DNA from: Minisyncoccota bacterium
Lineage (GTDB): Bacteria; Patescibacteriota; Minisyncoccia; Phycocordibacterales; UBA1550
NCBI GenBank assembly: GCA_028712595.1
Contig: JAQTPS010000005.1
Span: 1-43,470 of the forward strand
Length of the DNA: 43,470 nucleotides
Direction of reading: 5' to 3'
The stretch's first letter is position 1; each line of letters begins with the position of its first letter. The position numbers were made by a program, and so were the translations under genes. This document shows, piece by piece, positions 9,101 through 16,637 of this stretch. The notes under the pieces were generated by a model that saw only the letters and a list, made by a program, of their open reading frames with translations, was not told where the DNA came from and searched no databases.

Positions 9101-12100
9101 CAGTAGTATCAATGGTTACCGTATAGTTTGCGCTTGCGGAATTTATATCAAACGAAACACTTTGAGTGCTTGTAGGAACAGACGCTCCGCCAGTTCCGCC
9201 AGATGAAGTTGACCAGTGAGCAGTATCACTCCAGTTTCCGCTTCCGCCAACCCAATAACGGTCAGCTACTACAGAATTAATAACGAAAGTTCCACTCGAA
9301 GTGAACGTGTGAATAGTATTCGCTCCGCTGGTTGTTTTTGTTCCTCCTGTTGTGCTTGCGGGATTAATACCTGCACTTCCATCTGTAGGATATGAAATAA
9401 TCACTACACCAGAGCCACCATTACCACCGTTAGCCAAGTTGTTTATTTGTCCTCCTCCTCCTCCACCAGTATTTGGTGTTGCGTTACCAGCAGGGGCACT
9501 ACCACCGCCACCGTTTCCACCTACGCCCGGAGTGCCTCCCATGTATGTTCCACCTCCTCCACCACCAGCATAATAAACAGACGAACCAGAAATCGAATAA
9601 GCCAATCCTACTCCTCCATTTCCTCCAGTTGTATTTGTAGGTACCCCACCGGAAGCCCCAGCTCCACCTCCTCCGCCGGCACCATAATTTGGTGAGGTTG
9701 TGTTACCACCACTACCAGAATTCCCTTGACCAGACGTACCCGATCCTCCAGTAGTATTGTTGTGCCCTGCTCCACCGCCTGAGCCACCCAGTCTTCCAGT
9801 CCCAGAGTTAGTTCCAGCTCCACCGCCACCAACTGCAATTAAATTATCAAAAATACTATTACCCCCATCAGATCCATTCCCCGGATCAGCGCTTCCAACT
9901 TGTCCGGCTCCGCCGCTTCCGACTGTTACAGTATACGACGATTGAGGTACGGCGTGGACAGCATCATAAAGTAACCCACCGGCACCTCCTCCACCGCCAG
10001 TCATTGCAGCACCCCCACCTCCTCCACCAACGACGAGAACTCTTACGTAACGGGCAGGAGTTGTAAACGTCCATCCGCTTCCGGCAGTAGCTACAGCTTG
10101 GTTGTTTACGCTATTCAAGCCAGCAGTCCAAGTCGAAGCTGGAGTGGCAACAGAGTGCTGAATGTTTACATAATCGACATTGATTGTTCCACCTCCAGAT
10201 TTTGTGAGGGTGAATGTGCCGGTTGAACTACTGTTTAGAGTGATTAAATTCCCAGCAGTACCTGAAACACTAAAGGTGCTTACAGTTTGTGTTGTTCCTG
10301 CTCCGAATATAATCGAGTGTGCAGCTGTGCCAGTGTCTTTGAAATCGGCAAATGTGTTGGAGCCAGAAACTGTGATGCTGCCGGTACTTGCACCGCGAGA
10401 GAACCACACGTTGTTGTATGTTCTGCTTCCTCCAACAAAAGTAACGGCATTATTACTGGTATCAGTTATTTTTATGGTTGAAGTATTTGCTGTTACGGTT
10501 GCTGTTCCAGCTGCCCAAATTGAACCAGATCCAGTGAGGGTCCACTGGCCACTGCCCATTGTTATAGACCTAGCCACAGTACTTGTCCCAGCATTGCCGT
10601 TTATTCCTGCGGTCGTTACAGCAAAGTTGTTAGCATTAAACGTTCCAGCACTGAGTTGTATTACATTTATGTTCGTATTGTTCAGAGCGTCTTGCAGTGT
10701 CAGCGTCCCACCAAACATCGAAACACCGAGCATAAAAGCTATTGGGACTCCGTTACTTCTCAGTGTGTAGCTTCCTCGACCATTAAGGGTTAAGGTATAA
10801 TTTGACCCACTTGTCGTTAATCCTGATATCAAAGTTAAAGATCCATAACTAGAAGCGTCCGCGGGAAGATTCCACGTCAACCCCGTCGTCCATGTTGCCA
10901 TGGTCCAATCAATGCTCTTGCCCAACCTTGGCATATCGGCAACTACGGTCGCTGAAGTTCCAAACGTGTAGTCCATCTGCACATCATCTTGTGGTAGAGG
11001 AACGCGGGGAGAATTTCCTGTCCAGTTAGCAGCATTTGACCAGTTCCCTCCAGCCGCAGTTATCCAGTGCTGGGTAAATGCAGGGGTGAAAGTAATTCCA
11101 GTGTTTCCGCCAGCATTTCCCACACTTACATTTGTTCCAAGAGTTCCTCCGGAGATAGTTATGTCTTGGAAGTCGACGTTGCTGTAGTTAACAGATGCGC
11201 CTGTCGCTGTAATTGTGCGCGCAGTACCTAGAGAGTTTGATTTTACCCACAATCTATTTGTTGTAGAGTTTCCGTTTATCGTTAAATTATGCGTAACCGC
11301 CCATGTACAATCCGACCCAAAAGTTGCCGCTGCGGTTTTGCTTGCGTTGCCCGTGAGAATTAGGTCATAAAATGCGCTTGAACCAGCAAATGAGCCACCA
11401 ATCTGAATGACCGACGACGTATAATTTACCGCCTTACCGTTTGCAACAAATGTTCCACCTCCATAGTTCAATGCATAAGAACCATTTAGGTTCAAGTTAT
11501 CCTGAAGTGTGAATGTTGCTGTTCCAGTTGCTCCAATTATAAGATTCCCAACAAAAGCGACCCCGTTTGATGTGATAGTTTTTGCTCCACTTGTTGCGGC
11601 AAAAGTTATCGTTCCGTTGTAGGTAATATTCATACCGGGCGCCATTGTCAGAGACCCGTATATGCTCATTGGTGTTGGGTATGAACCACCCCAAGTTACT
11701 ATTCCACTACTTGGATTTCCCCATGTGATGTCGCCAACAACTGCTGCAGAATCAATTGTAACCGTGTAACTTGCGCCGGATGAGTTCGTGTCGAATGCAA
11801 CACTTTGAGTACTTGTAGGAACAGATGCTCCACTTGCGCCTCCAGATGAGGTTGACCAGTGGGCAGTACTGCTCCAGTTTCCTGTTCCCCCAACCCAATA
11901 GCGGTCAGCTACGACAGGAGCTGTATATGTAACTACGAGCGTCGGGTCTTGTGTTGTGCCAGCTTGTTCTGAAGCATAAAAATTTACTCTAGTGTGCAAG
12001 CGTCCACCTTCGTTTGGATTGCCGGAACCCATGATATCTTCGTTCATTAAAAGGGCAAACTTGGCGATACCTCCCGGAATGATGCGAGCAAGGCCTGAAG

Positions 12101-13418
12101 CATTTAATGCATAGGTATAAGCATTTCCAGCTGTGAAGGTTGCATAGCTTATGGGTGTAGAATATTGTGTGAAAACATAATGAGAAGAAGCATAGTCGGT
12201 AAACGCAACAGCAGTGTTGCTTGCCGGAGAACTTCCTGCAATGTTCCAGTTCCATGCAGTGTTTCCGTCTGCGTACTTCGATTCAACGGTTACGACGAGG
12301 TTGGCAGCGGTTACGGTTGCTGTTCCGGGAATTGAGGATACATCGAAAAGCATAATTCCGCGAGACAACACTTCGTACTGATTTGCTATGTACCCACCTT
12401 TTACTCCTACATAGATAGTACTAGCATCGTCAGCGCCACTTTCTCCCGGTTCAGCTCTAACGTTGGTCCACGGGATACCATCGCCAGTATTGTTTGCGTC
12501 TGATGCATAACCGTCCACACTTGTGACTTCTGTATGTGGATTCGGATAGAACGTACTCGTCGCATCCGTAAATACAGGAAGCGTTGCATTCGAGAAGTAA
12601 TCTGCCTTTATGTGCTTGGTGAGAATGTATTCGTTGGGGTCGGATTGAATTGTCGGCTTCTGGAAGTCAAAATTAATTGGTTCTCGAGAGTCCCAGCCAC
12701 CGCTAGAGTCCCAGATGTAGAAGTTTGCCCAACCGTTTCCTCTTTCTGCTGTCGCATCTTTTAGTTTGACAGTTACGTTTTTACCGTTGTTGACGGTTTC
12801 TACGGGATCAGAGTAATTGACTTTGAATTTAAAGTCAGTATCTTTTGTCAATTTTTCATTGAAACGAATGAACTTTCGGAGTTCTGGAGCTTTACCTTGG
12901 TAGACCCAATAAATGAGGTCTGCTTTGTATTCTGGGTAAGCGTTTGGATAGACGACGTACTCTACACTTCCCCAACCTAGGTCTCCGGTCTCTGTCTTTC
13001 CCTCTACGTGAGCTACGCCAAGTGCTTGAATACTTTGAGCTAAAGGTTTGTCGTAGATGATTTTCTTTGTGAAAATGTCATAACGGTTGTTGTTGTTGAA
13101 AGTTGCTACTTCATCAGAGTAGAAAGGAGCTACTACTTCAAATGGAGCTTTGGTCATTTCAAAACCCCTTGTTGTTTTTGTGAAGTTTGGGTCTATGGTC
13201 TGCCATTTTCCCCCTTCATCCATATAGTTGACCCACTTTCCGTGGAAAGCTGTTTCCCGCTCCCCATTGTCAAGGACTTTGGTTACGGTGTTGTAGGAGA
13301 GTTCGGGGGCGTCTTTACCGTTGGAGGCAGAAGATTTGTGAATTAAAATTGCGAACCCAGAACCGATTGCGACGATTGATAAAAGGACAACAACAAAAAC
13401 CTTATTAATGTTTTTCAT
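6168..13418 (-). CDS. Giant (~2416 aa) secreted repeat surface protein: repeated beta-rich modules, Gly-rich domain, IPT/TIG-like domains, FN3-like C-terminus
   Basis: Single uninterrupted ORF; N-terminal signal sequence MKNINKVFVVVLLSIVAIGSGFAILI; repeated RYWVGGxGNWSxTAHWSTSSGG and TYNNVWFSRGASTGxI...NTFxDFKDTG modules; TIG-like 'ITSISPSTGSTGDTIQINGNHF'. Confidence 0.9.
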   Translation of the reverse strand: MKNINKVFVVVLLSIVAIGSGFAILIHKSSASNGKDAPELSYNTVTKVLDNGERETAFHGKWVNYMDEGGKWQTIDPNFTKTTRGFEMTKAPFEVVAPFYSDEVATFNNNNRYDIFTKKIIYDKPLAQSIQALGVAHVEGKTETGDLGWGSVEYVVYPNAYPEYKADLIYWVYQGKAPELRKFIRFNEKLTKDTDFKFKVNYSDPVETVNNGKNVTVKLKDATAERGNGWANFYIWDSSGGWDSREPINFDFQKPTIQSDPNEYILTKHIKADYFSNATLPVFTDATSTFYPNPHTEVTSVDGYASDANNTGDGIPWTNVRAEPGESGADDASTIYVGVKGGYIANQYEVLSRGIMLFDVSSIPGTATVTAANLVVTVESKYADGNTAWNWNIAGSSPASNTAVAFTDYASSHYVFTQYSTPISYATFTAGNAYTYALNASGLARIIPGGIAKFALLMNEDIMGSGNPNEGGRLHTRVNFYASEQAGTTQDPTLVVTYTAPVVADRYWVGGTGNWSSTAHWSTSSGGASGASVPTSTQSVAFDTNSSGASYTVTIDSAAVVGDITWGNPSSGIVTWGGSYPTPMSIYGSLTMAPGMNITYNGTITFAATSGAKTITSNGVAFVGNLIIGATGTATFTLQDNLNLNGSYALNYGGGTFVANGKAVNYTSSVIQIGGSFAGSSAFYDLILTGNASKTAAATFGSDCTWAVTHNLTINGNSTTNRLWVKSNSLGTARTITATGASVNYSNVDFQDITISGGTLGTNVSVGNAGGNTGITFTPAFTQHWITAAGGNWSNAANWTGNSPRVPLPQDDVQMDYTFGTSATVVADMPRLGKSIDWTMATWTTGLTWNLPADASSYGSLTLISGLTTSGSNYTLTLNGRGSYTLRSNGVPIAFMLGVSMFGGTLTLQDALNNTNINVIQLSAGTFNANNFAVTTAGINGNAGTSTVARSITMGSGQWTLTGSGSIWAAGTATVTANTSTIKITDTSNNAVTFVGGSRTYNNVWFSRGASTGSITVSGSNTFADFKDTGTAAHSIIFGAGTTQTVSTFSVSGTAGNLITLNSSSTGTFTLTKSGGGTINVDYVNIQHSVATPASTWTAGLNSVNNQAVATAGSGWTFTTPARYVRVLVVGGGGGGAAMTGGGGGAGGLLYDAVHAVPQSSYTVTVGSGGAGQVGSADPGNGSDGGNSIFDNLIAVGGGGAGTNSGTGRLGGSGGGAGHNNTTGGSGTSGQGNSGSGGNTTSPNYGAGGGGGAGASGGVPTNTTGGNGGVGLAYSISGSSVYYAGGGGGGTYMGGTPGVGGNGGGGSAPAGNATPNTGGGGGGQINNLANGGNGGSGVVIISYPTDGSAGINPASTTGGTKTTSGANTIHTFTSSGTFVINSVVADRYWVGGSGNWSDTAHWSTSSGGTGGASVPTSTQSVSFDINSASANYTVTIDTTANCADMAWANPSSGKPTLAGGSPNALNIYGNLTLVSGMNWTFTWYLNFKATSGTKLITTAGVSIPSIFTIAGAGGTFQLGDDFTSTVGSNGISRTAGTFNPNGKTFTISGSSRIQGFNGTSSFYNLNIVGPAVAYSGLYLYDALGVNGTLTISGNSITNRMLIYSSTIGTARTITANAVSLSNVDFQDITGAGAATWSGTSIGNALGNTGITFTTPVTRYWVAASGGNWSSTSSWSATSGGSSGASVPLLQDTVIFDSNSITSTGKTITMDIPRVPSVDFSNVLNAPAVTVSSAVGGLLYSVGSINLTGVGTYSSGSNANAFWGRGTSTLTSNGKTLYGLYPYNFGGILNIVGDLTLTGAFIGSVSGTVNAGTNSLITLTGAGTAWSHSSVCTFVANGSTIKFTDTTNTGLNFYGSTGTYNNVWFSRGASTGNIAIYGSNTFNDFKDTGTSAHSIIFKSGTTQTVATFTVSGTAGNLITLNSDTTGTHTLTKSGGGTINVDYVNIQHSIATPASTWTAGQHSIDNQGVATAGSGWTFIGPPPAITSYSNLTDGALDYSASCTTCGVRIGGPESFQTITITGTNFGTDPGAGNRSTSANNIKVGTKQISSSNVVFWSATSIRFTTDTSLVGDSDTDWGTNFGGSNALTVTAGSQTTSGLNFYVFPQITSTTAASLFADTAREYSASDTDGVLTLNGTRFGTAQGSGGVELLGYNATVVSWSNTAITVQVPVAIPDNVYTGSVVMTQGAGGNSLTHTYSIPLRILPRITSISPSTGSTGDTIQINGNHFCQDGTCPASGSRSTASNKVVFATTQATENDFESLTGGAGNCNGTGTAWTYKEICVQVPQGAITGNIQLSSSGFSAYASNTVSFTVGSSGSLQEVSGAVAQAGNKQVFLRWVNPSSPNLRSILVLRRALVAPTEIPVDGTTYGTGYALGLSTVACVVNSPATSCIDRGLVNGQAYYYRIFTRGANGNYSTF
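7491..7919 (-). repeat. Diverged internal repeat of the giant ORF, copy A
   Basis: Aligns by eye with 10063-10493, including STWTAGxxSxxNQ.VATAGSGWTF and TKSGGGTINVDYVNIQHS.ATPAS coding DNA. Confidence 0.8.
9106..9270 (-). repeat. RYWVGG module DNA repeat, copy 1
   Basis: aacactttgagtgcttgtaggaacagacgctccgcc...cccaataacggtcagctac matches 11749-11913 with scattered substitutions. Confidence 0.8.
10063..10493 (-). repeat. Diverged internal repeat of the giant ORF, copy B
   Basis: See copy A at 7491-7919. Confidence 0.8.
11749..11913 (-). repeat. RYWVGG module DNA repeat, copy 2
   Basis: aacactttgagtacttgtaggaacagatgctccact...cccaatagcggtcagctac. Confidence 0.8.
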
Positions 13419-13469
13419 ATTACCAATATTGTACATTATTTTTGCTTACAATAATACTATTCCTTTGCC

Positions 13470-13494
13470 TTTCCATCGGCTAAGCCGATGGAAA
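13470..13494. other. Perfect hairpin upstream of the giant surface-protein gene
   Basis: tttccatcggc-taa-gccgatggaaa, 11-bp perfect stem with 3-nt loop. Confidence 0.6.
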
Positions 13495-13499
13495 TCTTA

Positions 13500-13542
13500 C
13501 AAAAAACTCGCCGAGCATCGTTTTGATGCTCGGCGAGTTTTT
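13500..13542. terminator. Bidirectional intrinsic terminator after rplB
   Basis: aaaaaactcgccgagcatc-gtttt-gatgctcggcgagttttt: 14-bp perfect stem with A/T tracts. Confidence 0.9.
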
Positions 13543-13552
13543 ATAGATTGTA

Positions 13553-14392
13553 TTATTTCGTCTCTTTGTGTTTTCGGCGTTCAACAATGAGATTGTTGGA
13601 GTATTTCTTTGGAGTACGCGTCTTTCGTCCACCAGTAATCTTGCCGGAACGAGTCTTTGGTCTCTTTGTACCACGGCCTTGTCGTCCTTCACCTCCTCCG
13701 TATGGGTGGTCAACTGGGTTCATAGCAGTACCACGAACCTTTGGACGAATTCCGAGCCAGCGAGAGCGTCCTGCCTTGCCGAGATTTCGGTGTTTGTATT
13801 CCTCGTTTGAAACAGCGCCGATAGAAGCCCATGCATTTTCTGAAACCTTTCGGATTTCTCCTGAAGGCATCTTCAAATGTGTCTGTCCGTCGTTGTTTGC
13901 AACAACTTCAGCGTAAATTCCAGCTGAACGAGCAATACGAGCGCCTCCGTGCGGTTCAACTTCGATATTGAAAACGAAAGTTCCGACTGGGGTCTTTCGC
14001 AAAGGAAGACGATTGCCGATTTTCAAAGATGCGTCCTCGCTTACGATTATTTCATCTCCCACTTTTAGTCCTTTTGGAAGAAGAGTGTATCGACGATCGC
14101 CGTCTTTATAGCAAATGAGCGCAATGAAACCCGAGCGATTTGGATCGTATTCAACAGTTTCTACTTTTGCAGGAATATTAAACTTCTGCATAGAGAAATC
14201 AATCTCACGGAATGCGCGTTTGTGTCCTCCGCCCCGGTGAGATGAAGTGATACGACCAAAAGAGTTGCGTCCCGAGCCACGGCTAAAACCTGTGGTTAGA
14301 GATTTCTTTGGTTTGTTCGTCGAAAGCACTCCGCGGTACGTAACGATTGCGGTTTTGCGAAGCGACTTTGTTCTTGGTCTAAAAGTTTTCAT
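13553..14392 (-). CDS. rplB: 50S ribosomal protein L2
   Basis: GRNSFGRITSSHRGGGHKRAFREIDF...RGTAMNPVDHPYGGGEGR; canonical L2. Confidence 0.98.
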   Translation of the reverse strand: MKTFRPRTKSLRKTAIVTYRGVLSTNKPKKSLTTGFSRGSGRNSFGRITSSHRGGGHKRAFREIDFSMQKFNIPAKVETVEYDPNRSGFIALICYKDGDRRYTLLPKGLKVGDEIIVSEDASLKIGNRLPLRKTPVGTFVFNIEVEPHGGARIARSAGIYAEVVANNDGQTHLKMPSGEIRKVSENAWASIGAVSNEEYKHRNLGKAGRSRWLGIRPKVRGTAMNPVDHPYGGGEGRQGRGTKRPKTRSGKITGGRKTRTPKKYSNNLIVERRKHKETK

Positions 14393-14394
14393 AT

Positions 14395-14793
14395 TTATAT
14401 AATTTCTATCTTATCGCCTTTCTTTAGCGTCACGAGCGCTTTGCGAACTCCTGTTCGGAGACCCATCTTGCCTCGCACAAATACACGAGCGCTTGGGAGG
14501 TTTATGATGTTCACGCGAACTGGAACTACGCCGTAAACTGCTCGAATAGCTTTTGCAATTTCCTGCTTGTTGCTTTCCTTTGCGACTTCAAATACATAAG
14601 TATTTTTTTCTGCGAGGATAGCTGCCTTTTCGGTTATGTGAGGTCGAACTAGTACGCCCGCAAGATCACCGGTTTTTTCTACCTTTTTAGCGAGTTTTGC
14701 AACCTTAACTGCAGGAGTCTTTACTTTCTTTTCTGCCTTTTTCTCTGCTTTTGGGGCAACCTCTTTTTCTGTTGTTTTCTTAAAAATAGCCAT
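14395..14793 (-). CDS. rplW: 50S ribosomal protein L23 with Lys/Ala-rich N-terminal extension
   Basis: LVRPHITEKAAILAEKNTYVFEVAKESNKQEIAKAIRAVYGV; ~45 aa basic N-terminal extension. Confidence 0.95.
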   Translation of the reverse strand: MAIFKKTTEKEVAPKAEKKAEKKVKTPAVKVAKLAKKVEKTGDLAGVLVRPHITEKAAILAEKNTYVFEVAKESNKQEIAKAIRAVYGVVPVRVNIINLPSARVFVRGKMGLRTGVRKALVTLKKGDKIEII

Positions 14794-14804
14794 GATAGTA
14801 TTGA

Positions 14805-15557
14805 TTATTTAGCAAGCGCCTTTGGAGCTTTCTCGACCTTGGTTGCCTTTTTGCTCTTAGCGACCGGGGCTTCCTTTACAACTTCTACTTTAGCTTGGGC
14901 AAGTTTACCTTCGAGCCATTTCACGCTAGCATCGGCGCCGACAATCACAACGAATTTGTAGTTGAGAAGTGAAAGCACATCCATATTCTTTAGGTCGTCA
15001 AAATGAACGTTGCTGAAGTTTGCAAAGCTCTTTGAAACCACAGGATTCTTTTCTGCTGTTGTAATGTATGCCGTATTTTTTCGGCGAGTAGAAAGTTTTT
15101 CAAAACCTTTTATTCCTCCGAGAGATGCGAGGATTCCTTTTATTTCGGATGTTTTTGGTTTATCCATAGCAATCGCATCAACAAACAAAATTTCATTGTT
15201 GCGAAGCTTCTCCGAAAGAACAGTGTAGAGGGCTTTGCTACGAATTTTTTTGTTGATTTTCTTGCTGTAGTTTGCGTCTGTAAGGGGTCCGTGTGTGATA
15301 CCTCCGTGTCTCCAAAGTGGAGAACGAATTGTGCTGTGACGTGCCTGACCTGTTCCCTTTTGCTGCCAAGGTCTCTTTCCTCCTCCGGAAACTTCTCCGC
15401 GGTCCTTTACGGATGCAGTAGCTACTCGAGCATTTGAGCGCATCGATTCTACCACCTGGTGAACGAGATCTCCGTTCCAAGAAAGACCCCAGACATTTTC
15501 ATTCAAGGCAATCTTTCCAGCTTCTTTTCCTTTTGTATTGTAAATTTTAGCTTCCAT
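14805..15557 (-). CDS. rplD: 50S ribosomal protein L4
   Basis: SNARVATASVKDRGEVSGGGKRPWQQKGTGQARHSTIRSPLWRHGGITHGP; L4 family. Confidence 0.97.
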   Translation of the reverse strand: MEAKIYNTKGKEAGKIALNENVWGLSWNGDLVHQVVESMRSNARVATASVKDRGEVSGGGKRPWQQKGTGQARHSTIRSPLWRHGGITHGPLTDANYSKKINKKIRSKALYTVLSEKLRNNEILFVDAIAMDKPKTSEIKGILASLGGIKGFEKLSTRRKNTAYITTAEKNPVVSKSFANFSNVHFDDLKNMDVLSLLNYKFVVIVGADASVKWLEGKLAQAKVEVVKEAPVAKSKKATKVEKAPKALAK

Positions 15558-15568
15558 GGTAGTAAAAA

Positions 15569-16198
15569 TTATTTGTTAGGTCTCTTTGACTTAATTTCGA
15601 GAATCGCTCCCTTAATGCCCGGTACACAGCCGGAGATTAATATTTTCCCGTTGTCGGTGTCAACCCCAAGCACGCGAAGACCGGAGATGGTGATTTTATC
15701 TCCACCCATACGTCCAGCCATGCGCATACCTTTCGCAACGCGACCTCCGGCGCGAGCTCCACCTCCGATTGAACCCGGCTCGCGTTCAGAGTGTTTCTGT
15801 CCGTGAGTTCGAGAACCTCCGTGGAAACCATGGCGTTTAACAACACCCTGGAATCCTTTTCCTTTTGAGATACCGGAGATAACGAGTTCGTCGCCTATGG
15901 CAAAAAGAGAGGCATCTAAAGCATCTCCTCTCTTCCATTTGCTCGAGTCGTCAACAGTGAATTCGCGGATAGTCGCAAAAGAACCAATGTCTTTTGTGTG
16001 ACCTGCGACACCCTTTGAGATATTTTTTGCATTACGCACGCCAAAACCTACCTGTACAGCTTCATAGCCATCGGTAGCTTTTGACTTTACTTGCGCAACA
16101 ACAGAAGGCGTCACTTGAACAAGTGTTGCCGCTGTAGCCATTCCATCGTTTCCGATGAAAGTAACCATATTTTCTTTTCGTCCTAGAATAAATTTCAT
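15569..16198 (-). CDS. rplC: 50S ribosomal protein L3
   Basis: GDELVISGISKGKGFQGVVKRHGFHGGSRTHGQKHSEREPGSIG; L3 family; start chosen at MKFILG. Confidence 0.96.
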   Translation of the reverse strand: MKFILGRKENMVTFIGNDGMATAATLVQVTPSVVAQVKSKATDGYEAVQVGFGVRNAKNISKGVAGHTKDIGSFATIREFTVDDSSKWKRGDALDASLFAIGDELVISGISKGKGFQGVVKRHGFHGGSRTHGQKHSEREPGSIGGGARAGGRVAKGMRMAGRMGGDKITISGLRVLGVDTDNGKILISGCVPGIKGAILEIKSKRPNK

Positions 16199-16258
16199 AT
16201 CGGTAACCATTGCAACCTTTTTTCGGGTTGTTGGTATTTTAACTATCTAATAATCGTC

Positions 16259-16609
16259 TTACATCATCTTCACGTCGATGTTGACTCCTGACGGAAGCGA
16301 AAGATTTGTGAGTGCCTCTATCACTTTCGCATTCGGATTCAAGATGTCAATCAAACGCTTGTGGGTTCTCATCTCAAACTGCTCTCGCGCATTTTTGTAA
16401 ATGAACGGAGAACGGTTTACGGTGTACTTCTTTATCTCCGTTGGCAGTGGAATGGGGCCCATCACTTCTGCATCATATCTTAGCGCAGTATCGATAATCT
16501 GTTTTACAGAATTGTCGAGAACTTTGTGCTCATAAGCGCGCACACGAATGCGAAGCTTGTGGGTTACTTCTTTGTCTGCGACTTTTTTTGTTACCGATTT
16601 TGTGGGCAT
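16259..16609 (-). CDS. rpsJ: 30S ribosomal protein S10
   Basis: [52 protein letters not shown]. Confidence 0.97.
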   Translation of the reverse strand: MPTKSVTKKVADKEVTHKLRIRVRAYEHKVLDNSVKQIIDTALRYDAEVMGPIPLPTEIKKYTVNRSPFIYKNAREQFEMRTHKRLIDILNPNAKVIEALTNLSLPSGVNIDVKMM

Positions 16610-16637
16610 AGAATTGATGATAATAAACTGTATCGCT

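Noticed and set aside
9352-9945. Plus-strand Pro-rich ORFs and repetitive ccacc/ctcc tracts, superficially repeat-array-like
   Set aside because: Complement of Gly-rich codons in the giant ORF; no regular repeat/spacer structure, so not CRISPR.
10180-10770. Plus-strand 196-aa ORF
   Set aside because: Antisense of the giant ORF, hydrophobic low-complexity translation with no independent signals.
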